Part shown: positions 1-12,181 of the stretch, one piece after another
Numbering within the stretch: position 1 is the first letter of the stretch
Layout of the letters: the number at the start of each line of letters is the position of its first letter
From: Triglochin maritima
Lineage: Eukaryota > Streptophyta > Magnoliopsida > Alismatales > Juncaginaceae
Reading direction: 5' to 3'
Assembly: GCA_963682175.1 (NCBI GenBank)
Contig: OY821772.1
Location: forward strand, 19,460,743 to 19,524,742
DNA length: 64,000 nucleotides
Made by a program: the position numbers and the translations under genes
The notes under the pieces: generated by a model
Databases searched by the model: none
Seen by the model: the letters and a program-made list of their open reading frames with translations, nothing else
Told to the model about the DNA's origin: nothing

Positions 1-847
1 CATGCCGCATTTGTAGCAAGCATTCACATATTTCTTTGGAGGATTTTGCACTTGATTTCCTCTAGCATTTCTTCCATCATTATTTACATTGACAACATGA
101 CCACCATGATGGCTACGGCCACGTCCATGACCACGTCCTTGATGTTGCCCGCGTCCATATGCGCGACCACGACCACGTCCACGTTTACGATTGTAAGATG
201 CCGCATTCGCTTCAGGGAATGGGTCGCGTTTGCGTTTGTGATTAGCCTCATTCACTTCAGGGAATGGAGTGGAACCAGTGGGTCGAGCTTGATGATTTTT
301 CATCAAAAGTTTATTATTTTGCTCGGCAACAAGAAGACATGATATTAGTTCCGAATATTTCTTAAAACCACGTTCTCGATATTGCTGCTGCAGGAGCATA
401 TTCGAGGCATGGAATGTGGAGAATGTTTTCTCTAACATATCATTATCAGTAATTATTTCTCCACATAATTTAAGTTTAGATGAGATTCAGAACATAGCAG
501 AATTATTCGCTTACAGATTTAAAATCTTGTAATCGCAAATGAATCCACTCGTAGTGAGCTTTTGGGAGAATCACTTGTTTTTGGTGGTCATACCTTTCTT
601 TCAAGTTTTTCCATAACTCTAACGAATCTTTCACCGTTAGATATTCGGCTTTTAATCCCTCATGGAGGTGATGCCGGAGAAAAATCATTGCTTTGGCACG
701 CTCCTGCGGGGAGGCCTTATTTTCATCTTTAATTGTTTCTCCAAGATTATTTGCCGTAAGATGGATCTCTGCATCGAGAGTCCAAGGGAGATAATTTTTC
801 CCCGAGATATCAAGGGCGGCAAATTCAAGCTTTGTGAGGTTTGTCAT
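1..847 (-). pseudogene. Copia gag (UBN2-type), broken
   Basis: The capsid/nucleocapsid precursor of Copia-A; start codon at 845-847 (minus), protein beginning MTNLTKLEFAALDISGKNY. The first ~115 residues are a typical plant Copia gag N-terminus, with the conserved W in the NYLPW motif and the LWKNLKERYDHQ block. After SVSE (about 505) the frame is lost by a small deletion and a TGA follows a few codons later, so the gene is interrupted. Homology resumes: 20-340 reads on the minus strand as a basic Gly/Arg-rich tail (RGRGRGR-type repeats) followed by a zinc knuckle start CYKCGM at the window edge. It would package element RNA in virus-like particles if intact. The remainder lies outside the window. 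Confidence 0.8.
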
Positions 848-1667
848 GGTACTAGCTTCAATAAAACAAATAATTATAAAATACACCATATCATTTAGAC
901 TAAAAAGTGAACATTATTGGCATAAACTTATACCTATAATATTCATAAAAATCTACCATCTCTGGTGAAAAAAAATATAGATTTATTATAGTTCGGTAGA
1001 AACTTTTACGATGAAAGTGCAAGATTGATTCACCAAGATAAACATACTTGGAGTGTAAATTTGGTAGTTGTTTTTCATACGTGACATGAATTGTGGTGAT
1101 ATCAATTTACCCACACCAAACATTTCAATCTCAGCAATTTGTCTTAAACATGATTAAGGATGACGTTGTTGTTCCTTTGGTACTCCATGATCTTAAAAAT
1201 GACATTTTTTCAGAATAAAAAGAAACACAATACAAAAGGCATCTAAGTGCAACAACAGAACATGCTAACATGTTATGCATGTATGTATGATATCTGCATC
1301 ATCACATCTCTGTCTGTTGCTTGTCCCTCGAATAAAATGATACAAAATGTTTAGAAACAATAGCTAGAGGAGAAAGAGTGGAAGGCAACAGTGATGCATG
1401 GGCGATAACAAAGAGATAACCCTTGTTGGCCAATCACAAACTTCTGTATGATTGCAAGTTGTGAATGGGAGCTACGAGTTTCTAGCAGGGACTAAAAATA
1501 AGAGAAAAAATAGAACATGTGCATGAACAAAGATTCAAAATACGCATGAGAATTTGCGATTAATACACACAAACTTACACATGTAGTTGACATATTATTA
1601 AGTCTACTAGTTTGTTACCTTGGACGTGTTTGAAGACTCAAATCGATAGAGTTTCGTGTTGATAACA
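848..1667 (-). other. Copia-A untranslated leader
   Basis: AT-rich DNA between the LTR and the gag start codon. It carries the primer binding site at its right end. No further gene is seen. Confidence 0.6.
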
Positions 1668-1904
1668 TGTTGTAAAACAAACAACTAAAGATGAATGATT
1701 GGGGAGGAGAGGGAGAGATGTATGTATTTCTTCTTTTCTCTTGTACTCAAATATATACAATAGCCCTCTATATATAAGGTGAGGATATAGTAGGGGTTAC
1801 AACAAAAATAAATGGAATTACACCATATTAATAAGAGTAAAACCTACTTAAAGTTTAGGGGTTAGGAAGGTGAATCATCCACAAGACTTTTAGAATTCTT
1901 AACA
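1668..1904 (-). repeat. Copia-A 5' LTR (~237 bp)
   Basis: Begins TGTT (minus, 1904) and ends ACA (1668), next to the primer binding site. It holds a TATA-like box on the minus strand (TTATATATAG, about 1768-1777), as expected for the U3 promoter. The short LTR fits small Copia lineages. The exact left edge could be off by three bases. Confidence 0.7.
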
Positions 1905-2354
1905 GTCATTTCTTTTTGCATTCAAGTCATTTTTTCTTTCTTTTACTTCTTTATTAACTAAAACCTGAAGTAAATGCAGCAACAACCTAAACATCACAAA
2001 TATGAGGTAAAATAAAGAATATATAGCATAGATGCATTGTATGATATGCTTCTAATCACTTCTCACACAACCTCACTCAACCTTAACCTAATTAGAAAAT
2101 TCAACTACCCAAATAATTGTGGGTTCTAAATATTAATATATGATTTCTAAAGTTTGAAAATATATTTGTGTAACATAATTATTTAAGTTTGAAAGGATTT
2201 TCGTTTTTCCGCTGGATTCTATTAGTGGTGTAATCTTCATTTTTTTTTGTTAAAGAGAAAGAGAGGAATGTAATTAAGCAGAACTGGTAGAGGAGGTGAT
2301 GATGGGTTGGAGGGATTTAACTTATTAAAAATTTTAAACACTGTCGATTGCTAC
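1905..2354. other. AT-rich DNA without recognised gene
   Basis: Low-GC sequence between the Copia-A LTR and a MITE-like element. I see no coding region or structural RNA in it. Confidence 0.5.
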
Positions 2355-2803
2355 TGGGGGTGAATATGATCCGGTTCGGTTTGTTGACTGGACTGAACCG
2401 ATTGGATCTGTTGGAACCGAATCAAAGAAGAAAGGTCCAATCAGGTTTTTGGTTCTCCAAATTGGACACTTAGAATTGTCGTCCGGTTCGGTTTTAAACA
2501 CATTATTTTTTGTCGATTAATTTATTTATTTTTAATGTATTTTAATTAATTTGGAATACTCATGTTTATGTTTTTCATGCCTAATTAACTACATGGCACT
2601 TATTTGATAAATTAGTGATCTTACAACAAAATTTTCATTTTTTCAACAAAAGAACACTATAAAATATTTTAACCAAAAATTAAAAATAATAATTAATTAA
2701 ATCGGGATTGGACCTAGTCGTCCGTTCTCCAATTCCCGGATGTCCACCGAAACAGTTCCAGTCCATACCAATTTGGGCCGATTTTTAACCGGTGTTCACC
2801 CCA
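2355..2803. mobile_element. hAT-like MITE, degenerate
   Basis: The left end reads GGGGGTGAATATGATCCGG and the right end, reversed, GGGGTGAACACCGG. This is an imperfect terminal inverted repeat of the GGGGTGA type, also seen in the better-preserved MITE at 41506-41796. Both subterminal parts are rich in CCGGTTCGG/CCGAACC-like words; the centre is AT-rich and non-coding. No matching 8-bp target duplication is visible, so the ends are approximate. Confidence 0.55.
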
Positions 2804-3214
2804 TAAAGAGATTTTTTGAAGGAAAAAAAGATAAGTGGTTGTGCTCATTGAGCTTACAGATTTGTGAAGGAAAAATAGATACGTGATTGTGAATTTGTGA
2901 CTATAAGAGCTTTAACTTAGACGGAGAAGATTGGTTCAAATATTGTTTTAAAAAAATGTAGTTATTCTTCTAAGCATAAATATTTGAATGGTTGTGATAA
3001 AATGGTTTTAAAATCGATGGATGAGATTGTTTCATCTAGAATAGTTTCATAAAGGAGGAAGTAGTCAAAACCGTATTTTTATGTTAAAAACAGAAAATAT
3101 AGTATATTGAATGGATTCTAGAATGCTTTTGAATTATTCAAGACAATGTTTTTTTATTATAAAAAAAACAAAAGTGACGAAGTGTTTCAAAATAAAACGT
3201 AAAAGAAATACTTA
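2804..3214. other. AT-rich flanking DNA
   Basis: Simple AT-rich sequence with no recognised gene. It ends at the left target duplication of the hAT element. Confidence 0.5.
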
Positions 3215-3584
3215 CAATAGATCAATGTTCACGGAACGCCTAGGCGAGCCTAGGCAACCTGGGGCGTCCAGTAGCCTGGGCAATTGCCTAAGTATTCGTG
3301 CCACCGCCCAACTCTGGACGGTCTTTTTTTAATTTAATTAAATTTTATAAAATAGATAAAAATTGGGAAAAATAGAAAATAATGCACAAATATTATCTAA
3401 AAATATCATACATGTTTAGGCTTCAAAAGACACCTAGTTCCTCGACCAATGCATCACTAGGCACCCCCTCTACCCACCTAAACACTTAGGTATACAATTT
3501 ATTGCTTAGTAATACGATTACAAAGGTAACTCAAAGTTCATACAATAGCAGATAAGAGATAAATTAGAATTACAAGTTAACTAA

Positions 3585-4735
3585 CTAATTACATTGGACA
3601 CATTGATCTAATGTCCAACTGGGAACCATATCATATCCTCCACCACCATCAGAGTCGTCGGAGTGGTTCTCGTTCGGATTGTCGACGTAGACATCATCTT
3701 CTTCAGTTTCTTCATCGTCGAATTGGACATATTTCTCGTCGATGTCCATCGGTGGTTGAGAACTCGATGCACCTGGATCTCTAGAACTAATGTGAACGAT
3801 AGCATCATCCATGCCACCACCTAATAATGGCGCGCCAGATGCAGTGGAACACCGCGCGACAGATGCAGTGGACATGGATCGAGCAAAGCGTATCCGTGAA
3901 GAAGAATGTCCTAAAGCTGCTTCCTCGGCATCGGCGCATGTAAGCTCATCTCCAACGAAGACCGGATCTTCAGTTTCTACCAACCATGGATGCTCGTCGA
4001 AGAGATCGTAGTCCACACTGATGGGGTCATAAAATCCGGGCTTCTCCATCCTTTGCTGAAACCTTTGCCTTAACTTTTGGTTGTAGTTCACAAATACCAA
4101 GTCATTCATCTTCTTCACAACCAACTTGTTCCTTCTCGTTGAGTGCAACTGCTCGAAGACACTCCAATTCCGCTCATAACATGATGTCGAGCATGTCAAT
4201 CCCAACACCCTCAGGGCCAACCTCTGTAATGCGGTATCTCCCATGTCTACGTCATAATATTGCCACCAATCTATAGGTCTTCTTTCTGTCCTTTGTCTGA
4301 CGACCATATCCCTCGAGAATATTCCGAGGGAGTTCTTGTAACGATCAAGTAGACCGCAAATCTTGTCTTGTTCTGCAGGAATGGGGATGAGCCATTCTAC
4401 AACATCCATGAATCCAGGCATATGCTCATTGAAAGCTACATTTCGATCCTGAGGTGGGACGGAGAAGAAGGTACCAGGGTTGAGTAAGAAACCAGCTGAG
4501 TGTAGAGGTGAGGACATCATCTTCCCTGGACCCCACCTGGTGTCGATGACTTGCTTGCACAACCTCGGGTTTCCGTCAAAGTTCCTCATGATTTGTTCTT
4601 TGGCTCTCCATTGCGTCACGCAGATATCCCATCGGTGGTTTCTCATCGCCGTCAACAAGTCTAAAAACCTGGACCATAGGTTGTGAGACATTCAGTGCCT
4701 TCACGACATTGGTCCAGAAGCCACTTTGTAGAATG
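3585..4735 (-). pseudogene. hAT transposase, C-terminal part with dimerisation domain
   Basis: The minus strand encodes 368 residues from 4691, and homologous reading continues to the Copia-B junction at 4735 (SILQSGFWTNVVKALNV). A hAT C-terminal dimerisation domain is visible near residues 150-215, with Trp-containing YERNWSVFEQLHSTRRNKL followed by NDLVFVNYNQ. The tail is acidic and Asp/Asn-rich, as in many plant hAT proteins. It would cut and join transposon ends as a dimer, but it is separated from its DNA-binding domain and lacks the central region, so it should be inactive. The 368-codon frame being open suggests modest age. Confidence 0.85.
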
Positions 4736-6865
4736 TGTTGGATTTCATGTTTAATTATGCATGTATATTTTTCGAATTTTTATGCATAATAAGGATCAAT
4801 TACAATTTTCTACGATTTATTTCATGCATGCATCGGTTTGTTTCAATAACTAGTTTCGAAAACTTATTAAAACAAACATGGGCTCCGAAATTCATACCTA
4901 GAAGTTCTCTAAAACTTCTTGATGATCCGGAGATGCTGAAGAAGACGATCGTCGCTTCCCGTTGCGCCGGATGCCTCCGAGTGTTCACCGAAACCCTAAA
5001 CAAGGTTGGAGAGAAAGGAGCTAGCCAATCAATCTCCAAACAAGCTTAGAATCTAACTACAAATCCCTTCCTTAATCTCTGAGATTTGTCCTTCCAAAGA
5101 CTTAGAAAACTAAGAGAATTTTCGTGGATTTTTGTGGTGAATTAGGAGAGAAAATATTTAGCAAACTTCTTCTAACATAATTAAGGAGAATAAGGACCTA
5201 TTTATAGGCTCCAATCTTACTCTCAATCATGGCTATTCTTAAGCCACGAATTCTTGACATTTTCTCTCACAAACTAATTCCATAATGCATTATATGCACC
5301 CACAAGACGTTTGACCAAGTTTGGAGCTAATCCAACCATTGATCAAATTAATCTCTTAATTATCAAAGGCAGAAAATCGATCGGGACTCGGTCTACCGAG
5401 ACATACTCGGTTAACCGAATATGTCACGTTCGGATTTCTGTGCACTTGACGGATGACCGATTCTTAAGGAGAAAAATTTTTCTTAACCGTTCGGACGAAT
5501 TCGCGTCTTTGACCGAGTTCCATTCGATTAACCGAAAATATCGGAACTGGACATTGTTCGGTCGACCGTTTCTGGTTCGGTATACCGTCCCAGAGTTCCA
5601 AGCACTTTGGTCAAGTTCGGTCGATCAACTTGACCATCCGTTCCACGTTTGGTTGACCGATCTACAGATCCTTCGGTCGACCGAACCTTAACGGATTACC
5701 GAACTTCTACCCGATTTTGCCTTTTCAAATTTTGGATTTATTTCCAACAAAATTTGAACTTTAGGGGTTTCAGCAAATTCACAATTTATGCAATATATTA
5801 TCCTATTCAATAATAAATTATTGCATCCCATAATATATGCATCTCATATGAATTTATCATGATTCTAATTATGGTTATATACAACATAATTGATTTTACT
5901 TGTTCACCACATGTGTCATATTTTCTATAAGAAACCCGACACATCATATGAATCAAAATCAAGCTTCTTGTTTCCCGGTTTTTGCGGTGTGACCTATGGG
6001 AGGATCTAGACTAAGTTGGCAGTGATATTAAGAGTTTAATATCACAAGCTATAAGAGGTATCTAGCTACACATTATAGCTCCCAATTAGTTAGATGTCTT
6101 AACTTCACTCGAACCAAAACTTGATCCATTTAGTGATAGAGTGCATCACTTGTGCACGTCCCTTGCCTCATGATATTAAGAATACACACAAAGTAGTATT
6201 GTGTCATCTTTGTATTAGTATTCATTTCTTGATCTTTTTCAGCTAGTTATAAATATGTGACTTAACTCAAATCACATTGTGCACATTGTAACTTTGCTTT
6301 ATCAAGGGGCCCACTAATATCATCACTCAATTAAGAGGGGCAATGATAGTCTTTTGACTAACTATTTTCTCCAACAAAAGTTGTACTTAACCAACCAATG
6401 CCTTTACACTACACTTATTGATAGCTCAAGACACTAATCTAATTAAGCATTCCTTAAGCGATTGGATATAAGTCTCATATCAAAGGACCGAAGACACAGA
6501 AAAATATTAATGACACAGAAACACATTCCTATAATATTTTACTTATTGGGTCTATTCAGTATACAAAAGTAATATTTTCCTCTTTTGCATACACGTGTCG
6601 TCACTCACTTGTAGAGCTACAATGATCTATGACCAACACGACAATCTTAACTCGGTAATTAATGTCCCATGTTAATTACCATGATTGCGAATATCTTTTG
6701 TTTTATGTAAACCAATATCTTTTAGAGCTCTACGGTTAAGGACCAAGAGCCTCTTCCTTAACACTTCTAAAAGACGAATAACATAAACAAGGAACAAAAT
6801 GATTTCTCATTCAATTCATAATAATTGACATTTAAAAGTAAAACTTTTAGAACACATTCCCTTCA
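4736..6865 (-). repeat. Copia-B 3' LTR (2130 bp)
   Basis: Starts TGAAGGGAATGTG (minus, 6865) and ends AAATCCAACA (4736). The TATA box CCTATAAATAGG lies at 5197-5208 (minus). Upstream of it in U3, 5389-5706 is a cluster of CGGT-NN-ACCG palindromes. Related LTRs occur at 12182, 47524 and 63379. Confidence 0.88.
5389..5706. promoter_or_regulatory. Cluster of CGGT-NN-ACCG palindromes in Copia-B U3
   Basis: Successive copies read CGGTCTACCG, CGGTTAACCG, CGGTCGACCG, CGGTATACCG and again CGGTCGACCG, plus half or mutated forms. All lie 180-500 bp upstream of the LTR TATA box (minus strand). Binding by a dimeric regulator is an inference; the repetition is seen directly. Confidence 0.5.
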
Positions 6866-7196
6866 ATCTCCCACTTGTTATCAAAGTTTTCTTTCACATA
6901 CATTCTCAATGTATAAAACATTAATAACTAGGGTAACCTTCTTAAATCACCTATCAAGCCAATCTACATGGATCCTCGGATCCATGGACTCGAAATATAT
7001 TTTGTCTCTTAGCTTGGTATGAAGGTTTGTTGAATGGATCAGTTGTGTCATTATTGTGTCCACCCATTTATTTATTTTGTCTTTCGTTGGTGGTTGAGTT
7101 AGTCGTAGTGATATTACTCCTAACTACACTAGCTCATACCACCACCTTCGATAATGATGACCCATCATCATTCCAACCTCCTATTGTCAAGAATCC

Positions 7197-9690
7197 CTAT
7201 GAAGATTGCACCAAAATAGCCCTTGGTTGTTTTCTCCTTTGTCCTCCATAAACAAGAACTTTATCTTTAGTCCGGTTAAGGTACTTCAGAATATTCTTGA
7301 CCGCAATCCTATGCTTAGGACTTGCGTCGGATTGGTGACCAAATGTCACGCTTAGAGCATACGAGATATTGAGTCTTGTGCAAGTCATCACGTACATGGT
7401 CCTTCCTTTTGCTGAAGCATAAGGGATACCTTCATGTACTCCTAGTCTATGCGTGATTGGACACGTTTGAGACTTCTTGAGTTGCACACCTATACTCATA
7501 CTTATTGGCACATCGTCCATATTGGAATTGTTCACCCTGAACCTTTCCAAGACCTTGTCAATGTATACACGTTGACTTAGACCAATGAGTCTATGAAATG
7601 TATCTCTTTATATCTTGATAATCAAGATATATTGAGCCTCACTCACATCTTTTCATTGAACATACTGATTTCAACGAAATTTCTCGTTTGCTAATGCAAA
7701 GGTATATGATCGCTCATGAGCAATATGTCATCGACATATAAGATCAGAAGTACTACATGGCTCCCACTAATCTCCTTGTATATACAAGGTTTCCTTTACT
7801 TTGAATGAAGTGAATCTTTTTCACCTCTTCGTCAAAGTGTTTGTTCCAACTCCTCGATGTTTGCTTCAATCCATAAATGGATCCTCGAAACTTGCATTTC
7901 TTCTCACTATTATTTGGATCATCAAAACTTTGAGGTTGTACCATGTACATATCCTCCTCCAAGTTCTTGTTTAAGGAACGCCATTTTGATATCCATCTTC
8001 CATATCCCACAATTGTGAAATGCGGTAATAGTGAGCTTAATCTAAATAGATGGCAACCTCTCAAAAATTTCATCAAGGTCAATTTCTTGAATTTGAGTAT
8101 AACTTTTGCTATAAGCCTTGCTTTGTAGGTTGTCAAGTTATTATCCATGTCCATCTTCCTCCTAAAAGCTCATTTATACTAAATGATATTTTCTCCTGAA
8201 GAAGGTAAATCAAGTTCTATACTTGATTGTCATACATGGATTCTATTTTGGATTCCATGGCCTTTAGCCATAGTCTGGAGTCTTCCCTTTTCCATTACTT
8301 CTTGGAAGGTTGAGGGATCTTTGGTATCTAGTACCACGATCTCATGAAGTCCCGCATACATATTGGGTTTCTTCCTTTCCCTTGTCGACCTTCTCTATTC
8401 TTTTGGTTCTTCTCGTGTCTCTCGAACTTATTCCACAATTTCTTGAGGAATAGGTTCACGTTCAACTCTTGAACGCACACTAGGTGGGGATGATTGAGAT
8501 TCTCTCACAATTTCTTGCGAGGGTCTCTCACTCATGCTCCCACTAACCAAATGAATCTCGGTTGGGCCTTCATGATTTTGAATGTAATATTCACATCATG
8601 ATCTTGTAGAGTATCTTGAGTTTCCTCAAGCTTAACTCTACTCCCACTACTTTTCTCTCTTTTCCAGAAATTCTAGAAAAAACCATATCTCTCTTCTACA
8701 ATCTTTCGATTGGAGGTGATACATCAAAAGTAGTATCCTCTTGTCACACGAGGACAACCTATATAGAAGCATTTATCCGCTTTTGGTTGAAGCTTGGTTG
8801 ACATCAATTTCTTGATGTATACCTCACAACCCCAAATCTTGAGAAAGTCGTGCTTAGGTGTCTTTCAACTCCATAGCTCACAAGACATTTTCTCCACGGA
8901 CTTGGATGGAACTTTATTTAGTGAGTTTGTCATTATTTGTAGCGTATAATTCCAAAAGTAAATAAGGCAATTTAGATTGACTCATTATTGATCGAACCAT
9001 GTCGAGCAACATCATGTTCCTACTTTAGGAATGAGTCAAATTAGGTATCCTAAGCACTCACCCCTACGAACTTTTCATAGAGACTCGATATTCTTGTTGA
9101 GTCGGTTCATTACTTCATCCTCGAATTCCTTGAACTCGTCAAAGAATTCACTTTTGTTTCCATTAGACAAATATAGCCATAATGACTATAGTTGTCCGTG
9201 AACAAAATGAAGTACCTTAAACCGTCTCTTGCACTTTATACTTATCGGACCACATACATCAAAATGTATCATATCCAATTAGTCATTCGTTTTCGTTTCT
9301 TTCTTCTTGAAAGGTCTCTTTGTCATTTACTTGACCAATCCGATAGTGCTACAGGATTGAATCATTCACGTGAGTTATCTTAGTTTCTTTTGTTATTGTT
9401 TGTTTGAGTTTGTTTATTATTCATTTCAAGCAAACAGAAACCATTCTATACGAATGTATTTGCATAGAAAACTCCATTCTTCGATATAGACGGGCAAAAA
9501 TTTAAAATATTTATTAAAATTTATCCATATCTAAAAACTTGATACAGAAATGTTCTTGCTAATCGAAGGCACATAACAAACACTCTTCAAAACATAAATT
9601 TAAATCACTAGACTATTGAAGTTCCATAGAATCTTGTACAATCGCAGCAATGCTTGTACTAATTCCGATCTTCAATATCATCTCGTTCTC
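7197..9690 (-). pseudogene. Copia pol remnant (integrase, reverse transcriptase, RNase H)
   Basis: Minus-strand homology is scattered over several frames with many stops. An integrase piece near 9110-9220 reads FILFTDNYSHYGYICLM. Reverse transcriptase begins near 8290 (AMESKIESMYDNQV followed by a stop), continues with IYGLKQTSRSWNKHFDEEV near 7830-7890, and has the catalytic YVDD at 7727-7738. The C-terminal RVT_2/RNase H entry lies at 7197-7550 (LNISYALSVTFGHQSDASP). In a live element these domains copy RNA to DNA and insert it. Here the frame is interrupted repeatedly, so no functional polyprotein can be made. Family assignment is secure. Confidence 0.82.
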
Positions 9691-9710
9691 CACGAGTTCC
9701 TTCCTATCCT

Positions 9711-10682
9711 TCAATAGCTGCACATCAAAATTATGTGAGCACAAGATCCGGTAACCTTTACCAAATCAAGGACAGAGGTGATTAAATTTATCTCAATAAC
9801 AAACATACCTACGGCGTTTCTCGGGTGCCTACGTTCAATCATCCCATTTTCAAGGTCTTCCTTGTACTTGGGGCAATTAGGTCGGATGTGTCCCTTTTCA
9901 CCACAGTGAAAGCACTCCATGTTGGGAGTTGGAGATTTCAAAGATTTCCCCCTTGAGGTACTCCTATCAACACCTCCTACTCCCTTGCTCTCGATTGACG
10001 TATCTTTGGTAAATTTGCCTTTACCTTTGTTGATCTTTTTGCTCCTCTCATGGACGGCTAGGACGTGATTGTCCCTAACCTTGCCCATGTCAACTTCTGC
10101 CGTTTTGAGAGCGTTGTGAAGTTCCTCAAGACTCACCCCTTTTTCACGCACATGATAGTGCATCACAAAGTCCTTAAAGGACGGGGCTAGAGAGCCAAGA
10201 ATTAGATCTTCGGCAATGTCCTCAGGCATTGCAGAAGAGAGCTTCGACAACTTCTCAAGGTATCCTTGCATCGTGAGAAAATGCATGGATACCGATGTTC
10301 CCTCCGCCATATGGCACCTTGTGAGTGCGTTGGTGGTCTTATAGCGATCCTTTCGGGCACTATCCATGAACATCTTTGTTAAAGCTTCCATGGTCTTCTT
10401 GGGTTTTGAATCCAAGTATTTCGCTTGAAGTGAGTCACCCATGGATGCCAACATTAGACCGTGAACTTGGTTCTCTTAGTCTTCCCACTTGGCTATCGCC
10501 TCTTTCTCATTATTGGTCGCCTTCTCATTCAATTTTGGGACTTCACCATCCAAAATATGAGATAGTTTTTCAAACCTCAACACGATATTAAGATTGAGTT
10601 GCCATTTCATGAAGTTTGAGCCCATCATTTTGCAAAGGATTCTTTTCGATCATAGATCGCACAATTGGTTGGATATTAGACA
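9711..10682 (-). pseudogene. Copia gag of Copia-B, broken
   Basis: The start codon lies at about 10682 on the minus strand (MSNIQPIVRSMIEKNPLQND), with an in-frame stop after about 30 residues. The remaining 247 codons (9711-10454) are open: an UBN2-type capsid region, a Lys-rich linker (residues ~150-185) and a perfect zinc knuckle CFHCGEKGHIRPNC near residue 190. The sequence then drifts out of frame where the protease should begin. The organisation is that of a plant Copia gag, but the early stop and lost N-terminal frame make it defective. Confidence 0.82.
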
Positions 10683-12181
10683 TTTCTACAAAATAAATTA
10701 TACAGGATTTTAATGTCAATTTTATGTTTTAAAACACATGCATACATATATCGAAGATAAATGTAAATGTTGCAAATAAAAAATTTTGCCCATAAATGCA
10801 ACAATCCAAGATCCCATCAATTGTAATATAGACTAGCTAAGGGCTATCGAATACATTACAATATCAAGGTAAGAAAACATTTTCTAATCACAACCTTTTT
10901 GAATTTTAGCAACATTTAGCATCTTCAAACTCTTGTGACTCTTGTCGTTTTAATTATGAGGGAATACGACCTATCCTCGTAAGAAAAAACTTTTTCCCAA
11001 AACCGAGCGAGGGCTCTAGGTAATGTTAAGAAAACTTATTTTCATTTGATACGAGATACGTTTATCCGTTGTATTCACAACCAAACATACTTGGGGTTCA
11101 CTAGGGTGAAACACACCTCATATATTTAATTGTGGCACAACAAAAGACAACCATTATATCTCCCACTATTCCAAAAGATGGAGGGAGCTATCTCCCGCTA
11201 AGGGCGAGCAGAGTATCCCTCGATCAATGGCTGCTAGTGGATGAAATAAGAAGGAAATTTATTCTTAATTTTTGTTGGACAATTTAACATGTGATTTAGA
11301 ATTTTAGGTTTTCATGCATATTATTAATCATACACATCCTAACATTCAACACATTCATCACATGCATAGCAAGATAAAAACAGAAATTAAACATTCACAC
11401 AATCCACATCGTGTGAGTTTATATGTTCCCTTCGATCCTCGATCCTCGATCCCTGATCTTCGATCCTCGATCGATGCGCTACAGCGGCGACTTCCTCTTG
11501 CACCGAAGATGTAGATTTTACAGAAAATAAACATGCTCCTCACATTCGATAAAAACGACTAGTGCAAGTCCTATGTAAAAACCTCTCATATGCAAATGCA
11601 ACTATCTAAAAGACGGAAAGAGAGAGAATTTTGGCTTTTACATACATAAGCCCCTGTATAATAATGATTACATACATTCATAATTGCTCATTTGGAACAT
11701 ATAAACCCACAATTCCTGCAAAGACAACTCGAGCATCCATGCACGCAATATTGCTATAAACTATGCAATCTAGTTTATCAATCATCTAGAATCACAAACA
11801 ATTCTTTGAAAAACACATTAAAAATGTTTTTCATCCATCCATAGTTCAAAAATAATTTTGAACCATTGTCCATCCAATTTTTTAAAAGGAAAGACGAACC
11901 GTAGTTTTTCGGTTTTGTTGATTCTTATACAAAATAATCGTTTATACTTAAAACGAAATTATTGCAAGTTAGACTTATGTCTAAATCATAATTCTAATAA
12001 TTACATGACATGTTTTAAACTACTTAAAACATTCAAAACGAATTATTACAAAAAATTATTTCAACAAAACATTTAAGGACCGAAAAATCGGTAGAACGAA
12101 TTGTTTAAATCCTAGATGGTAAACTAAATTTGTTTACAGCCTTAAATCATAAGAAAATTGAACCCTAAGCACTGATACCAC
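10683..12181 (-). other. Copia-B 5' untranslated region and primer binding site
   Basis: Non-coding internal sequence between the 5' LTR and gag. The primer binding site is just left of 12182. A short tandem run of GATCCTC/CGATCCT words lies at 11429-11475. No gene is recognised. Confidence 0.55.

Larger units (their letters stand above)
1..1904 (-). mobile_element. Copia-A LTR retrotransposon, 5' part (continues off the left edge)
   Basis: Minus-strand Ty1/Copia element entering from the left edge. Order along the minus strand: short 5' LTR (1668-1904), an initiator-Met-like primer binding site beside the LTR (minus-strand TGTTATCAACACG, a variant of TGGTATCAGAGC), about 0.8 kb of untranslated leader, then gag from 847. 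Pol and the 3' LTR lie outside the window. The five bases outside the LTR are GTCAT; the partner target duplication cannot be seen. Family by gag homology is sure, lineage is not. Confidence 0.85.

Noticed and set aside
4735..5049. 104-codon frame, recurring at 12184-12495
   Set aside because: It is Copia-B LTR sequence; the frame follows the LTR copy, and the reverse frame 4800-5039 is equally open.
12160..12181. tRNA-like sequence near TGGTATCAG
   Set aside because: It is a primer binding site next to an LTR; no cloverleaf is present. The same applies at 45160, 50600 and the LTR array spacers.
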